In this document: one piece after another, positions 46,819-59,240 of the stretch | Position numbering within the stretch: the stretch's first letter is position 1 | Layout: every line of letters begins with the position of its first letter | NCBI GenBank assembly: GCA_019843655.1 | Contig: JACDQD010000005.1 | Span: 15,589,575 to 15,653,574 of the forward strand | Source of the DNA: Lethocerus indicus | Taxonomy: Eukaryota > Arthropoda > Insecta > Hemiptera > Belostomatidae | DNA length: 64,000 bases | Reading direction: 5' to 3' | The notes under the pieces: model-generated | Told to the model about the DNA's origin: nothing | Database searches by the model: none | The model's input: the letters and a program-made list of their open reading frames with translations, nothing else | Program-made: the position numbers and the translations under genes

Positions 46819-49706
46819 GTTGATATGTTCAGTAGCAATAAATTCGGATAATTATAATATTTAATTATCGGATTTGAGTCGTCTACATCAACTATCAGGT
46901 ATTATCAAGATATAAAGGAAATTTTTTTAGACTGATGACAGAATTTTACAGATCTTTTTTTGATTTTGTTTTTTGCAGACAGTTACTTGGACTATTTTGC
47001 ACTTGAATTTTACAGATCTAAATTTAAGGTTTTTACCGCAGTTTTCCTATTCGTAACATTTGAGAATTGTCATTCGAGTTGGATCTAAACCGGTAAATTG
47101 TTTCACCTGTTTTAATGAAAACCATACGATAGGGGTAGTATTACTATAGGGGAAATACTATATACTACTCTACACCATATATGTTATAGGTGATAGGGTA
47201 GATATAATTGACAAGGAATAGCAGAATTGAGTTTAGTAAAATTTAATAACCGAGTTTTAACAAAATAAATAATTAATCTAGTTCAATTTAATGATGTCTG
47301 ATGTGTCCACTGTGTCCTAGTCCGTGGTCGGAACTGATGCTGACGTGACTGGTCCCCTGTCCAAGTACCTCGTGGCCGCTGCTAAAACCGCCCGCACCGA
47401 TGTCGAGATGACCGTAGCTGGCGTCGTTTAGGGCTTCGTCGCCGGAGTATCCGTAGGCGCCTTCTTGACTGTAGGAGTGGTCGTGCTGCGTGGACGGGGA
47501 CATGAACGGGTACGTGCTTCGTCACGTGGACCGGTACAGGTACTTCCACGGGTATCTTGACGGGAACTTTCACCGGTACGGGGACGTGCTTCTCCACTGG
47601 GACTGGGACCGGTTTCTCAACAGGGTAGGGGACCGGCTTTTCGACATGGTAGGGTACTGGTCTGTCGACGGGGACTTTCACTGGAACGGGCACGGGCTTC
47701 TCGACTGGGACGGGCACCGGCTTATCGACAGGAACGTGTACTGGGTAGGGCCTGTCGACTGGAACTTTCACCGGGTACGGGACGGTTTTGACGACCGGGT
47801 AAGGAATTTTCTTCTCGACGTACACTGGATACGGTTTCTCCACTGGGTACGGCACGGGTTTGTCCACGGGTACTTTCACAGGTACGGGGACGTGCTTTAT
47901 AACCGTGTACGGCTTCGGCACTGGTACTTTAACTGGATAAGGTACGTGCTTCTCAACGGTCACGGGTAGGGTTTAGGCACGTACACTGGGTACGGTTTGT
48001 CGACGGGTACACTGATGTGCACTGGTACTTTCTTCTCCACGGTCACAGGGTAAGGCACGGGGACCTTCTTCGTGATGGTTATTGCCTTCACGTGTTCCTC
48101 ATGGTGGCCACCCAAGTCGTGTAGTCCTCCTCCACCCAGTGACAGTTCCCCCAGTCCTTCGTGCTCGAGTCCCACGTGACCGATGTCGTGACCGTAACCC
48201 AGTCCCGTCAATCCTCTCTTCTCCTGTTTCTTGTCCCCCTCAGCCGCCACTCCCACTACAAACAGAACACTGCACACTACAACTGTAAACAGCTTCATGT
48301 TGAATGATGCAGGTCCTAATTCTGTTTCCACTTATATACACATTCCCCCTCCCCCAGAGTGCTCCTTATGTGCGCTCTACTGCGGCTTCGCCTGCTATTA
48401 AATAACAATCGTTCCGTCTTGGATAACGAAAGAGCTATCCACTAAGTGACGCCTTCCCGGAGTTTTACGCATCGTTAAATGGTGTGCAGTTTGAACACTC
48501 CCCATCGATAAGAATAAAAGGTATTACACGTTATTCCCGAAAATTGTATTGTCCGATATTAGATTCGGATGGATATATAAAATATGATACATATAAAATA
48601 TCAACCGGAAGAATTTTGTGGGTTTATTTTCCGTAGTCAGTAGCCTCTGCGTTTCACGTTTCACCTCCATTCCGCTCACCACCCTTCACTCGCTTTCCAA
48701 TTACATATTTCAACCGAAATAATCATTTGTATTGTACTCAATTTGGACGAAACCCCCAGTATTAATTTTCATGTCCAACTCCATGTACAAAATTCGTCAT
48801 AATTTCACCTAACAACTTTTCCACAAATTCCATGTAGAATACCTCTTGTCCTCCGTCAGACTAATGTTACCACAACCGCAGGAATACGTTGTAGGACAAG
48901 TAGTACAAATTTATGATATTGGTAAATACTACAGTTATAAATCTGTGCCGTCGGCCGAAAATTTGGATCACGATTCCAAACTTAAATGCTTATTTACGAA
49001 TAGAAGGAAAATTGTAAATAGTGACTTTCGACTAATGATGCCGATAAGTGATGTGCTATGTCTCTCAAAAATTAGGGGCGATATTTTCAAAACTGTGGCC
49101 ATAACCGGTTCATATTTACCATTTCTTTGGACGGCTTTTAATTGGATCGGTCAAATTCAGTTAGGTAGTACCTACGATATTCCGTCAGCAAGGAATCGAT
49201 AGCCCCTCAATAGGTAACATTGGGCCGTAAAGGCCGTTTTCTGTTCACTGCGACTTAGCTTCATGTAAACATAACCCTGGACTCGGTCGGTCATTCCGAG
49301 AAAATTTTTCATCCATTTAGTAGTCTGTCGTAGTTAACCAAAGGGGTTGTGTATAACCGGATATATACGCAGAATATTCGTGCAACACTATAAATTGGCA
49401 TTCTTATAATATTTAATGATGGTATTAGCGTTCCTCCATATCAAATATTAGGATTTATCATGTTTATACAGGATATTGCTTTAGACCGAGGACAAAATTT
49501 TACTCCCCTAAATTTACGTTTTTTCCCGCTGAGGCCAATAAATTCACGTACGTATTAACCAAACCGAGCGGAATATCAAATTATTTTAATAATTTTATTA
49601 TGGTAACGAAAGGTTTTCCACTGTTCAGTTTACCGATCGAGTTGTGTATAAATAATATTTACGCATAATATTCAGCGGCGACAGCGAAATCGGTTGTGGC
49701 GATTTG
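46819..49706. repeat. Tandem duplication unit B, copy 3
   Basis: Third B unit, 2888 bp, nearly identical to copies 4 and 5. Confidence 0.95.
47288..48298 (-). pseudogene. Val-Pro-rich protein B, copy 3 (two frameshifts)
   Basis: ATG 48298, stop 47288; 1011 nt, three short. The N-terminal 113 codons are open, including the intact signal peptide, EGDKKQEKRG and Gly/His region. One G is missing near 47965 (CACGGGTAGG where copy 1 has CACGGGGTAGG), a loss shared by copies 3, 4 and 5. Two bases (AC) are missing near 47490, just before the HDHSYSQ segment. Between them the Val-Pro domain is uninterrupted. TATATAAG at 48338-48331 and a 7-nt leader precede the ATG. Confidence 0.8.
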
Positions 49707-52591
49707 GTTGATATGTTCAGTAGCAATAAATTCGGATAATTATAATATTTAATTATCGGATTTGAGTGCGTCTACATCAACTATCAGGTATTATCAAGAT
49801 ATAAAGGAAATTTTTTTAGACTGATGACAGAATTTTACAGATCTTTTTTTGATTTTGTTTTTTGCAGACAGTTACTTGGACTATTTTGCACTTGAATTTT
49901 ACAGATCTAAATTTAAGGTTTTTACCGCAGTTTTCCTATTCGTAACATTTGAGAATTGTCATTCGAGTTGGATCTAAACCGGTAAATTGTTTCACCTGTT
50001 TTAATGAAAACCATACGATAGGGGTAGTATTACTATAGGGGAAATACTATATACTACTCTACACCATATATGTTATAGGTGATAGGGTAGATATAATTGA
50101 CAAGGAATAGCAGAATTGAGTTTAGTAAAATTTAATAACCGAGTTTTAACAAAATAAATAATTAATCTAGTTCAATTTAATGATGTCTGATGTGTCCACT
50201 GTGTCCTAGTCCGTGGTCGGAACTGATGCTGACGTGACTGGTCCCCTGTCCAAGTACCTCGTGGCCGCTGCTAAAACCGCCCGCACCGATGTCGAGATGA
50301 CCGTAGCTGGCGTCGTTTAGGGCTTCGTCGCCGGAGTATCCGTAGGCGCCTTCTTGACTGTAGGAGTGGTCGTGCTGCACGGACGGGGACATGAACGGGT
50401 ACGTGCTTCGTCACGTGGACCGGTACAGGTACTTCCACGGGTATCTTGACGGGAACTTTCACCGGTACGGGGACGTGCTTCTCCACTGGGACTGGGACCG
50501 GTTTCTCAACAGGGTAGGGGACCGGCTTTTCGACATGGTAGGGTACTGGTCTGTCGACGGGGACTTTCACTGGAACGGGCACGGGCTTTCGACTGGGACG
50601 GGCACCGGCTTATCGACAGGAACGTGTACTGGGTAGGGCCTGTCGACTGGAACTTTCACCGGGTACGGGACGGTTTTGACGACCGGGTAAGGAATTTTCT
50701 TCTCGACGTACACTGGATACGGTTTCTCCACTGGGTACGGCACGGGTTTGTCCACGGGTACTTTCACAGGTACGGGGACGTGCTTTATAACCGTGTACGG
50801 CTTCGGCACTGGTACTTTAACTGGATAAGGTACGTGCTTCTCAACGGTCACGGGTAGGGTTTAGGCACGTACACTGGGTACGGTTTGTCGACGGGTACAC
50901 TGATGTGCACTGGTACTTTCTTCTCCACGGTCACAGGGTAAGGCACGGGACCTTCTTCGTGATGGTTATTGCCTTCACGTGTTCCTCATGGTGGCCACCC
51001 AAGTCGTGTAGTCCTCCTCCACCCAGTGACAGTTCCCCCAGTCCTTCGTGCTCGAGTCCCACGTGACCGATGTCGTGACCGTAACCCAGTCCCGTCAATC
51101 CTCTCTTCTCCTGTTTCTTGTCCCCCTCAGCCGCCACTCCCACTACAAACAGAACACTGCACACTACAACTGTAAACAGCTTCATGTTGAATGATGCAGG
51201 TCCTAATTCTGTTTCCACTTATATACACATTCCCCCTCCCCCAGAGTGCTCCTTATGTGCGCTCTACTGCGGCTTCGCCTGCTATTAAATAACAATCGTT
51301 CCGTCTTGGATAACGAAAGAGCTATCCACTAAGTGACGCCTTCCCGGAGTTTTACGCATCGTTAAATGGTGTGCAGTTTGAACACTCCCCATCGATAAGA
51401 ATAAAAGGTATTACACGTTATTCCCGAAAATTGTATTGTCCGATATTAGATTCGGATGGATATATAAAATATGATACATATAAAATATCAACCGGAAGAA
51501 TTTTGTGGGTTTATTTTCCGTAGTCAGTAGCCTCTGCGTTTCACGTTTCACCTCCATTCCGCTCACCACCCTTCACTCGCTTTCCAATTACATATTTCAA
51601 CCGAAATAATCATTTGTATTGTACTCAATTTGGACGAAACCCCCAGTATTAATTTTCATGTCCAACTCCATGTACAAAATTCGTCATAATTTCACCTAAC
51701 AACTTTTCCACAAATTCCATGTAGAATACCTCTTGTCCTCCGTCAGACTAATGTTACCACAACCGCAGGAATACGTTGTAGGACAAGTAGTACAAATTTA
51801 TGATATTGGTAAATACTACAGTTATAAATCTGTGCCGTCGGCCGAAAATTTGGATCACGATTCCAAACTTAAATGCTTATTTACGAATAGAAGGAAAATT
51901 GTAAATAGTGACTTTCGACTAATGATGCCGATAAGTGATGTGCTATGTCTCTCAAAATTAGGGCGATATTTTCAAAACTGTGGCCATAACCGGTTCATAT
52001 TTACCATTTCTTTGGACGGCTTTTAATTGGATCGGTCAAATTCAGTTAGGTAGTACCTACGATATTCCGTCAGCAAGGAATCGATAGCCCCTCAATAGGT
52101 AACATTGGGCCGTAAAGGCCGTTTTCTGTTCACTGCGACTTAGCTTCATGTAAACATAACCCTGGACTCGGTCGGTCATTCCGAGAAAATTTTTCATCCA
52201 TTTAGTAGTCTGTCGTAGTTAACCAAAGGGGTTGTGTATAACCGGATATATACGCAGAATATTCGTGCAACACTATAAATTGGCATTCTTATAATATTTA
52301 ATGATGGTATTAGCGTTCCTCCATATCAAATATTAGGATTTATCATGTTTATACAGGATATTGCTTTAGACCGAGGACAAAATTTTACTCCCCTAAATTT
52401 ACGTTTTTTCCCGCTGAGGCCAATAAATTCACGTACGTATTAACCAAACCGAGCGGAATATCAAATTATTTTAATAATTTTATTATGGTAACGAAAGGTT
52501 TTCCACTGTTCAGTTTACCGATCGAGTTGTGTATAAATAATATTTACGCATAATATTCAGCGGCGACAGCGAAATCGGTTGTGGCGATTTG
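49707..52591. repeat. Tandem duplication unit B, copy 4
   Basis: Fourth B unit, 2885 bp, nearly identical to copies 3 and 5. Confidence 0.95.
50177..51185 (-). pseudogene. Val-Pro-rich protein B, copy 4 (four frameshifting losses)
   Basis: ATG 51185, stop 50177; 1009 nt, five short. One base is missing after KKVP near 50949, one near 50854 (shared with copies 3 and 5), one near 50587 (GGGCTTTCGAC for GGGCTTCTCGAC) and two (GT) near 50382. The intact pieces encode the signal peptide and KR-G cassette, the central VPYPV domain and the His-rich terminus ending [11 protein letters not shown]. Promoter as in copy 1. Confidence 0.8.
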
Positions 52592-54856
52592 GTTGATATG
52601 TTCAGTAGCAATAAATTCGGATAATTATAATATTTAATTATCGGATTTGAGTGCGTCTACATCAACTATCAGGTATTATCAAGATATAAAGGAAATTTTT
52701 TTAGACTGATGACAGAATTTTACAGATCTTTTTTTGATTTTGTTTTTTGCAGACAGTTACTTGGACTATTTTGCACTTGAATTTTACAGATCTAAATTTA
52801 AGGTTTTTACCGCAGTTTTCCTATTCGTAACATTTGAGAATTGTCATTCGAGTTGGATCTAAACCGGTAAATTGTTTCACCTGTTTTAATGAAAACCATA
52901 CGATAGGGTAGTATTACTATAGGGAAATACTATATACTACTCTACACCATATATGTTATAGGTGATAGGGTAGATATAATTGACAAGGAATAGCAGAATT
53001 GAGTTTAGTAAAATTTAATAACCGAGTTTTAACAAAATAAATAATTAATCTAGTTCAATTTAATGATGTCTGATGTGTCCACTGTGTCCTAGTCCGTGGT
53101 CGGAACTGATGCTGACGTGACTGGTCCCCTGTCCAAGTACCTCGTGGCCGCTGCTAAAACCGCCCGCACCGATGTCGAGATGACCGTAGCTGGCGTCGTT
53201 TAGGGCTTCGTCGCCGGAGTATCCGTAGGCGCCTTCTTGACTGTAGGAGTGGTCGTGCTGCACGTGGACGGGGACATGAACGGGTACGTGCTTCGTCACG
53301 TGGACCGGTACAGGTACTTCCACGGGTATCTTGACGGGAACTTTCACCGGTACGGGGACGTGCTTCTCCACTGGGACTGGGACCGGTTTCTCAACAGGGT
53401 AGGGGACCGGCTTTTCGACATGGTAGGGTACTGGTCTGTCGACGGGGACTTTCACTGGAACGGGCACGGGCTTCTCGACTGGGACGGGCACCGGCTTATC
53501 GACAGGAACGTGTACTGGGTAGGGCCTGTCGACTGGAACTTTCACCGGGTACGGGACGGTTTTGACGACCGGGTAAGGAATTTTCTTCTCGACGTACACT
53601 GGATACGGTTTCTCCACTGGGTACGGCACGGGTTTGTCCACGGGTACTTTCACAGGTACGGGGACGTGCTTTATAACCGTGTACGGCTTCGGCACTGGTA
53701 CTTTAACTGGATAAGGTACGTGCTTCTCAACGGTCACGGGTAGGGTTTAGGCACGTACACTGGGTACGGTTTGTCGACGGGTACACTGATGTGCACTGGT
53801 ACTTTCTTCTCCACGGTCACAGGGTAAGGCACGGGGACCTTCTTCGTGATGGTTATTGCCTTCACGTGTTCCTCATGGTGGCCACCCAAGTCGTGTAGTC
53901 CTCCTCCACCCAGTGACAGTTCCCCCAGTCCTTCGTGCTCGAGTCCCACGTGACCGATGTCGTGACCGTAACCCAGTCCCGTCAATCCTCTCTTCTCCTG
54001 TTTCTTGTCCCCCTCAGCCGCCACTCCCACTACAAACAGAACACTGCACACTACAACTGTAAACAGCTTCATGTTGAATGATGCAGGTCCTAATTCTGTT
54101 TCCACTTATATACACATTCCTCCCCAGAGTGCTCCTTATGTGCGCTCTACTGCGGCTTCGCCTGCTATTAAATAACAATCGTTCCGTCTTGGATAACGAA
54201 AGAGCTATCCACTAAGTGACGCCTTCCGGAGTTTTACGCATCGTTAAATGGTGTGCAGTTTGAACACTCCCCATCGATAAGAATAAAAGGTATTACACGT
54301 TATTCCCGAAAATTGTATTGTCCGATATTAGATTCGGATGGATATATAAAATATGATACATATAAAATATCAACCGGAAGAATTTTGTGGGTTTATTTTC
54401 CGTAGTCAGTAGCCTCTGCGTTTCACGTTTCACCTCCATTCCGCTCACCACCCTTCACTCGCTTTCCAATTACATATTTCAACCGAAATAATCATTTGTA
54501 TTGTACTCAATTTGGACGAAACCCCAGTATTAATTTTCATGTCCAACTCCATGTACAAAATTCGTCATAATTTCACCTAACAACTTTTCCACAAATTCCA
54601 TGTAGAATACCTCTTGTCCTCCGTCAGACTAATGTTACCACAACCGCAGGAATACGTTGTAGGACAAGTAGTACAAATTTATGATATTGGTAAATACTAC
54701 AGTTATAAATCTGTGCCGTCGGCCGAAAATTTGGATCACGATTCCAAACTTAAATGCTTATTTACGAATAGAAGGAAAATTGTAAATAGTGACTTTCGAC
54801 TAATGATGCCGATAAGTGATGTGCTATGTCTCTCAAAAATTAGGGGCGATATTTTC
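52592..54856. repeat. Tandem duplication unit B, copy 5 (right end truncated)
   Basis: Fifth B unit, complete through the gene and about 780 bp of 5' flank, then cut at GGCGATATTTTC (54854), where the other copies continue for about 600 bp. Confidence 0.93.
53060..54072 (-). pseudogene. Val-Pro-rich protein B, copy 5 (one base from intact)
   Basis: ATG 54072, stop 53060; 1013 nt, a single base short of the 337-residue frame. The only lesion is one G missing near 53740, in a G run that has four Gs in copy 1. The 113 N-terminal codons and the 225 C-terminal codons are otherwise open, covering signal peptide, KR-G site, Gly/His region, the full Val-Pro repeat domain, [18 protein letters not shown] and a Ser/Gly/His-rich end. 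This is the best candidate for a functional B gene and the best reference for the family. The upstream flank keeps TATATAAG and the 7-nt leader. Confidence 0.85.
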
Positions 54857-54960
54857 GCCCAGGTTATAAACATAACCCTGGACTTGGTCTTGGATAATGA
54901 AAGAGCTATCCACTAAGTGACACCTTCCGGGAGTTTTACGCATCGTTAAATGGTTTATCC
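54857..54960. repeat. Diverged, gene-less remnant of a further unit B
   Basis: ATAAACATAACCCTGGACTT matches unit B near 43533, and directly after it GGATAATGAAAGAGCTATCC through TTTTACGCATCGTTAAATGG matches the gene's 5' flank near 42686-42746. The piece between, which would hold the next gene, is absent. Substitutions show it is older than copies 1-5. Confidence 0.75.
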
Positions 54961-55054
54961 TGGGAACACTCCCAATAGAAAAGTAATAGAAATGGAATAA
55001 TGCAAATGTAAATTAACTATGTTTTTATTATTGAAGTTTTGACATTTACAATAA

Positions 55055-55065
<11 letters not shown>

Positions 55066-55128
<63 letters not shown>
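55066..55128. repeat. AT microsatellite in the 3' region of gene H
   Basis: About 30 AT dinucleotides between the stop of H (55182) and its likely polyadenylation signal (minus AATAAA at 55029-55024), so it would be transcribed into the 3' UTR. Confidence 0.9.
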
Positions 55129-55132
<4 letters not shown>

Positions 55133-55181
55133 CATAGACAATTAATTACATCCTTGACTAGAAATCTCGACTTATTATGAA

Positions 55182-56111
55182 TTAATGTTTGGCTGCTTCG
55201 GTTGGTGATTGTTGTGAAGGCGGAATTTGATTCGATTGAGATGGTACATCGGTTTGGCCTCTTTTGTCTTGGTTGTTAACAGCGCTTTGTTGATTAATAT
55301 CATCACCATGGGCGACCTCTTCTGGAGTCTGTTGTGGGGCGACATCAGAAGTTGAGGCCGCGTGTCCTAGCTGGGTCTGGGAGGTGGTCAGAGTAGCGGA
55401 GGCACCCTCTCCGGTGTCGGCCGTCAGGTCGCCGCTGTAGCTCAGAGCGTCGAACCGTACCGGCACGTTTTTCGTCACCTGATAGTGGACCGGAACTTCG
55501 AGCGGGATCTTGTTGACGGGCACTGGCAAATGTTTCAGGACGGTGTACTGCGCAGGTTGCTCCACTGGATAATAGACGGGCCTATCGTGTGTGAACCTCC
55601 CGGCGGTCGTTGGATTATTCAGGGGTATATGGAGGGGATAGGGTCTTTCGTAGGATGGATGGACCGGAATAGGCAGTCGTTTCTCAACGGGATAAGGGAA
55701 TTTCTTGTAGAAATAAATAGGGTAGGGTTTTTGAGCGTAACTGAAGTAAGGCAGTTTGATGCTTACTGGCGCTTTCTTGTATACGTGATACGGTACTTTG
55801 ACGGGATAAGATACGTATTTCTCTAAGTTCAACGGGTACGGATTATGTAAATACGGTGGGTACGGTTTTACAGGATGGAGGTGAATTGGCAAAGGCACCT
55901 TTTTCTCGGAGTTGATGGAGTAAGGTATTGGGGCGTTGTTGTCGTACGTCACCGTTTGAGCGTATTCCTGGCCGGGGAATACCTGAAAGCGATTCCCCGA
56001 ATATCCAAAGACTAGGTTTTGATATCCGAGTTCTTGGATTTCCCTCTTCTGGTCTTGGGCAGTGGCCGAGAGCGTCAAAACACACCACACAACTGCAGTA
56101 CACTGCTTCAT
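55182..56111 (-). CDS. Val-Pro-rich secreted protein H
   Basis: Intact single exon, 309 residues, ATG 56111 (MKQCTAVVWC) to TAA 55182. The signal peptide is about residues 1-18, followed by QDQKR at 19-23, a dibasic site not followed by Gly as in the relatives. A Tyr/Gly region leads into PIPYSINSEKKVPLPI and a degenerate Val-Pro/Tyr domain to about residue 222 (KPYPPYLHNPYPLNLEKY, YKKFPYPVEKRLPIPV, PLEVPVHYQVTKNVPV). The last 86 residues are Gln/Thr/Ser/Ala-rich, with a second DKRG at about 282-285. In-frame codons run 37 residues further upstream to an ATG at 56222, but the initiator at 56118 makes 56111 the likely start. Repeats are more diverged than in A, B, I and J. Confidence 0.87.
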   Translation of the reverse strand: MKQCTAVVWCVLTLSATAQDQKREIQELGYQNLVFGYSGNRFQVFPGQEYAQTVTYDNNAPIPYSINSEKKVPLPIHLHPVKPYPPYLHNPYPLNLEKYVSYPVKVPYHVYKKAPVSIKLPYFSYAQKPYPIYFYKKFPYPVEKRLPIPVHPSYERPYPLHIPLNNPTTAGRFTHDRPVYYPVEQPAQYTVLKHLPVPVNKIPLEVPVHYQVTKNVPVRFDALSYSGDLTADTGEGASATLTTSQTQLGHAASTSDVAPQQTPEEVAHGDDINQQSAVNNQDKRGQTDVPSQSNQIPPSQQSPTEAAKH

Positions 56112-56151
56112 CTCGACTGATTCCGAATAGGACACGGTTCCACTATTTCTA
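56112..56151 (-). promoter_or_regulatory. Core promoter and 7-nt leader of H
   Basis: Initiator TCAGT at 56120-56116, inferred start A 56118, leader AGTCGAG identical to that of family A. TAGAAATAG (56151-56143) sits where the TATA box is expected. Confidence 0.55.
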
Positions 56152-58317
56152 CAGTTTCTCCCTCCCGTAAGAAAATCACTCGAGCCCGTCTCCTTTCTCC
56201 GAAACTCTCCTTTATTGCACATATCTATTTGAATTATTAATTTTTCTGCATATTAATGACGCCTAGAATTCACAAAAAAATGAATGAATTAACCAGAAAT
56301 GTGTTATCAAGGGATAATTCCTAAGTGGAGCCTACTATATCTTGAAACCTATAATTGTTCCTTTTTCTGAGTACGATTTTTAGAACCTATTTATGTACAA
56401 TTTTAACTCATATCATAATTTACGATTTAAATTTTACATAGGCTAGGATTTTCGTTTGTACATAGTTTTACTTCCCCCTATCATAATTTGAACATATGTA
56501 GTTGTATATTAGTCAAATTGTTAATAATTTCATTTTATGTATTGTTGGTTGGTATTTGTTTGTTGGTAGTAATAAATTACTAGTAGCATATAAATGTTAA
56601 GATACATTATTTCTGCTGATTTCATTAATGGAAATTATATTTAAAGATATCTAATTGAAATATTAATGTATATACCCACATATCTTAATGTTTTGAATAT
56701 GTTTGTATCGAATAACTGACTCAATACAGAAATTGCACATTTATAGTGAATACGTTCGTTAAAACGATACAATTCTAAAAAGCTAATGTGAGTTTCCGAT
56801 ACAGTTTTCTGATTTAATAAGGGCTTGCGTTCATCACAGTTGGGTTCCCAATCAACAGATTCCATAGCTCACTTCATTCTATTATTTATGAGATTTATGG
56901 ATGACTTTCTCCAGGTGGGAAAGTAAAATATTGTATTTATAGAGAATAGATTATTTACTTACTATACATTCTTGAATGTTTTAAATAATGACTTAAATTA
57001 TTAAAACAAATTCTTTTTGTTATGATAAGCAGTTGGTAAACTCTTATTTTATAATGAGAAAACACCCACGGCTAACATTCACTGTGTCCTCATTGAGAGT
57101 GTGGGACTAGAGAGCCCGTGATGATTGGAGCACTCAAACCCTCGCGTACCACCATTATAACTTAAATATATAATTGTTTTCCAAATACTGAAATAACAAG
57201 CTATCATTTGTTAAAATGTTAGCCATTCTGAAGAAAAATAAATTTAATGATTGATAATTTTTTCTTTCGGGCTCTTACTACCCAAGACAACTTCCTACAA
57301 CGCTGCTCCTCCGGCAGCAGCGTGAAATTGTGCTCCGGAGCATCGTCTCGCACGCCAATGATTTCGTTCATATTTTAATATGTAACAAGATATCAAAAAG
57401 TATAAAATATCATGGAGTACATATCTTCTCCACGGAGCTACGAATCCTTCGTGTGGTTTCTTTGCGGCCATTAAGTTCGTGATTCCGTTCCGTGCATTTT
57501 TGCACGTTTATGTTAATAACAGCGCTATGATTTCTCTTCCTCAGAACAGTCGGATTTTTGAGTAAATTGGGATAACTAGGCCCCAAAGGCAATAATGAAT
57601 GGTTAAAATTTATTTGATAAAATTCCTGCAGCTGGTTTGACCAAAAGGTATCCAGAATCTCAAATTTATATTCTGCTGTTTTCGTGGGTTTTTTTCTTGC
57701 TACTGACTAATCAAAATTGCATTAGAAAAACGTGTATTTTATTCTACATCAAAAAATAATGAAACAGGATAAGGAAATTTATAAAAATTCATTTAAAATT
57801 TTAAAGGAACCTTTACTAATGAAAACTATTATTTTTCCAACTTATTTTTAATACGGATGAATTAAGCCGTCCTAGAACAAAATCTAGTGAGTCTATTGAT
57901 AAGTGGTGCAGCGAATTAATTGTCTGATTAGGGAGCGAGAGTGAGGATTACACTGAATATAAGTAACTCTACTAAAGCGGATCCCAAACTATACCATTAA
58001 TTCCATAAATACCATAAATCAGTATTCCGCATCCTGGCCCAGGCACGCCTTTTTAGCAACGAATTGGAATGAACATGCGAGAACTCTCAAACAGTATGTA
58101 ATTTTTTTAAAGTTAAATATCTGCATTCTAAGCTCTTCGTCAAAGTAAAAGACGAAAATAAAAAAGTAAGAGTTAGAACCTAATATTTATTCATAATAAT
58201 CAAATACTTTTTGTGTATAATAAATTATTCAGTTTTAACTGCTGTACACTTTTTAACACTATTTACAATTTAAATTAATGTGTCGGTTCTTGTTAATTAT
58301 TATGTACATATTGTTGT
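56152..58317. other. Intergenic sequence, no gene seen
   Basis: No supported exon. A perfect 12-base palindrome TGCTCCGGAGCA at 57331-57342 and an adjacent imperfect one (GCTGCTCCTCCGGCAGCAGC) form a small GC-rich island in AT-rich sequence. Confidence 0.5.
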
Positions 58318-59199
58318 TTAATGTTCCAAGCTGTAGGAAATGTGATCTGCTCCATATTCGTCGTCCTGATGACTAGTATAAGTGGAGAAGACCCGTTGTC
58401 CGTAGTGGTCGTTAGGGCCACCGTAGTCGAATCCTTCTTCAGTAGCAATCTCATCCCCACTTTGACCGTACACCGGTATTTCTCCACTGGCTTCGCCCTC
58501 AGTATACTCGTGACTAGGGTATAGGGGTACGAGATTTGTGAATTGATATGGCAGAACGTGGTGTTCCGGTACGTGGCTCGGTACCGGAATGTGCTTCTCA
58601 ACCGGTAGTGTAACCGGCCTTTCGATTGGTACCGGTTTCTCAACGGGGACGGGTACCGGTTTCTCGACGGGAACGTGCACCGGGTACGGCCTTTCGACCT
58701 CGACCTTGACGGGATACGGCACGTGCTTTTCCACGGTGTACGGGATCTTCTTTTCGATGTAGACCGGATAGGGTTTCTCAACATGGTACGGTACCGGTTT
58801 CTCGACGTGGACTCTGACTGGTACTGGCACTTCCTTGATGACTTCATACGGCTGCGGTACCGGTACTTTGACCGGGTAGGGTACATGCTTTTTGATCGTC
58901 ACGGGGTAGGGCTTGGGGACGTAGACCGGGTAGGGTTTGTGTATCGGTATCTTTATGTGGACTGGTATCTTCTTTTCGACGATGACCTTGTAAGGTACGG
59001 GTACCTTCTTCGTTATAAAGATCGCCTTCACGTGGTCGTGTTCTTGGCTCACGATCTCCGGATTCCCCTGACGGAATGATCCACCCCCGTAACCTTCTCC
59101 GACCTCGTGGATCCCCCTCTTGTTCTTTTTCCACCCCTCCTCACAGCCTGAGAATCCAACCAGGAACAAGAAACACACTGCAACTGTAAAGTGCTTCAT
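58318..59199 (-). CDS. Val-Pro-rich secreted protein I with acidic tail
   Basis: Intact single exon, 293 residues, ATG 59199 (MKHFTVAVCF) to TAA 58318. Signal peptide about 1-18; EEGWKKNKRG with the dibasic site at 27-28; a short Gly region; then HVKAIFITKKVPVPYKV and a regular Val-Pro domain (about 57-229) with [28 protein letters not shown] and [17 protein letters not shown]. The final 64 residues are acidic and Tyr-rich (EYTEGEASGEIPVYG, DDEYGADHISYSLEH), unlike the His-rich ends of A and B. Closest to J by repeat order ([20 protein letters not shown] in [21 protein letters not shown] in J). The ATG at 59316 lies upstream of the inferred transcription start and is rejected. Confidence 0.9.
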   Translation of the reverse strand: MKHFTVAVCFLFLVGFSGCEEGWKKNKRGIHEVGEGYGGGSFRQGNPEIVSQEHDHVKAIFITKKVPVPYKVIVEKKIPVHIKIPIHKPYPVYVPKPYPVTIKKHVPYPVKVPVPQPYEVIKEVPVPVRVHVEKPVPYHVEKPYPVYIEKKIPYTVEKHVPYPVKVEVERPYPVHVPVEKPVPVPVEKPVPIERPVTLPVEKHIPVPSHVPEHHVLPYQFTNLVPLYPSHEYTEGEASGEIPVYGQSGDEIATEEGFDYGGPNDHYGQRVFSTYTSHQDDEYGADHISYSLEH

Positions 59200-59240
59200 T
59201 TCGAATGATGCATTTACATGAAACTCTCCGCCTTTAAGTA
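59200..59240 (-). promoter_or_regulatory. Core promoter and 7-nt leader of I
   Basis: TTAAAG at 59237-59232, initiator TCATT at 59208-59204, inferred start A 59206; spacing 31 nt, leader ATTCGAA of 7 nt. Confidence 0.6.

Noticed and set aside
48298..48333. Upstream in-frame ATG of B (METELGP start) and equivalents in A, D, H and I
   Set aside because: They lie at or before the TATA or initiator and would not be in the transcript; the downstream ATG begins a clean signal peptide.
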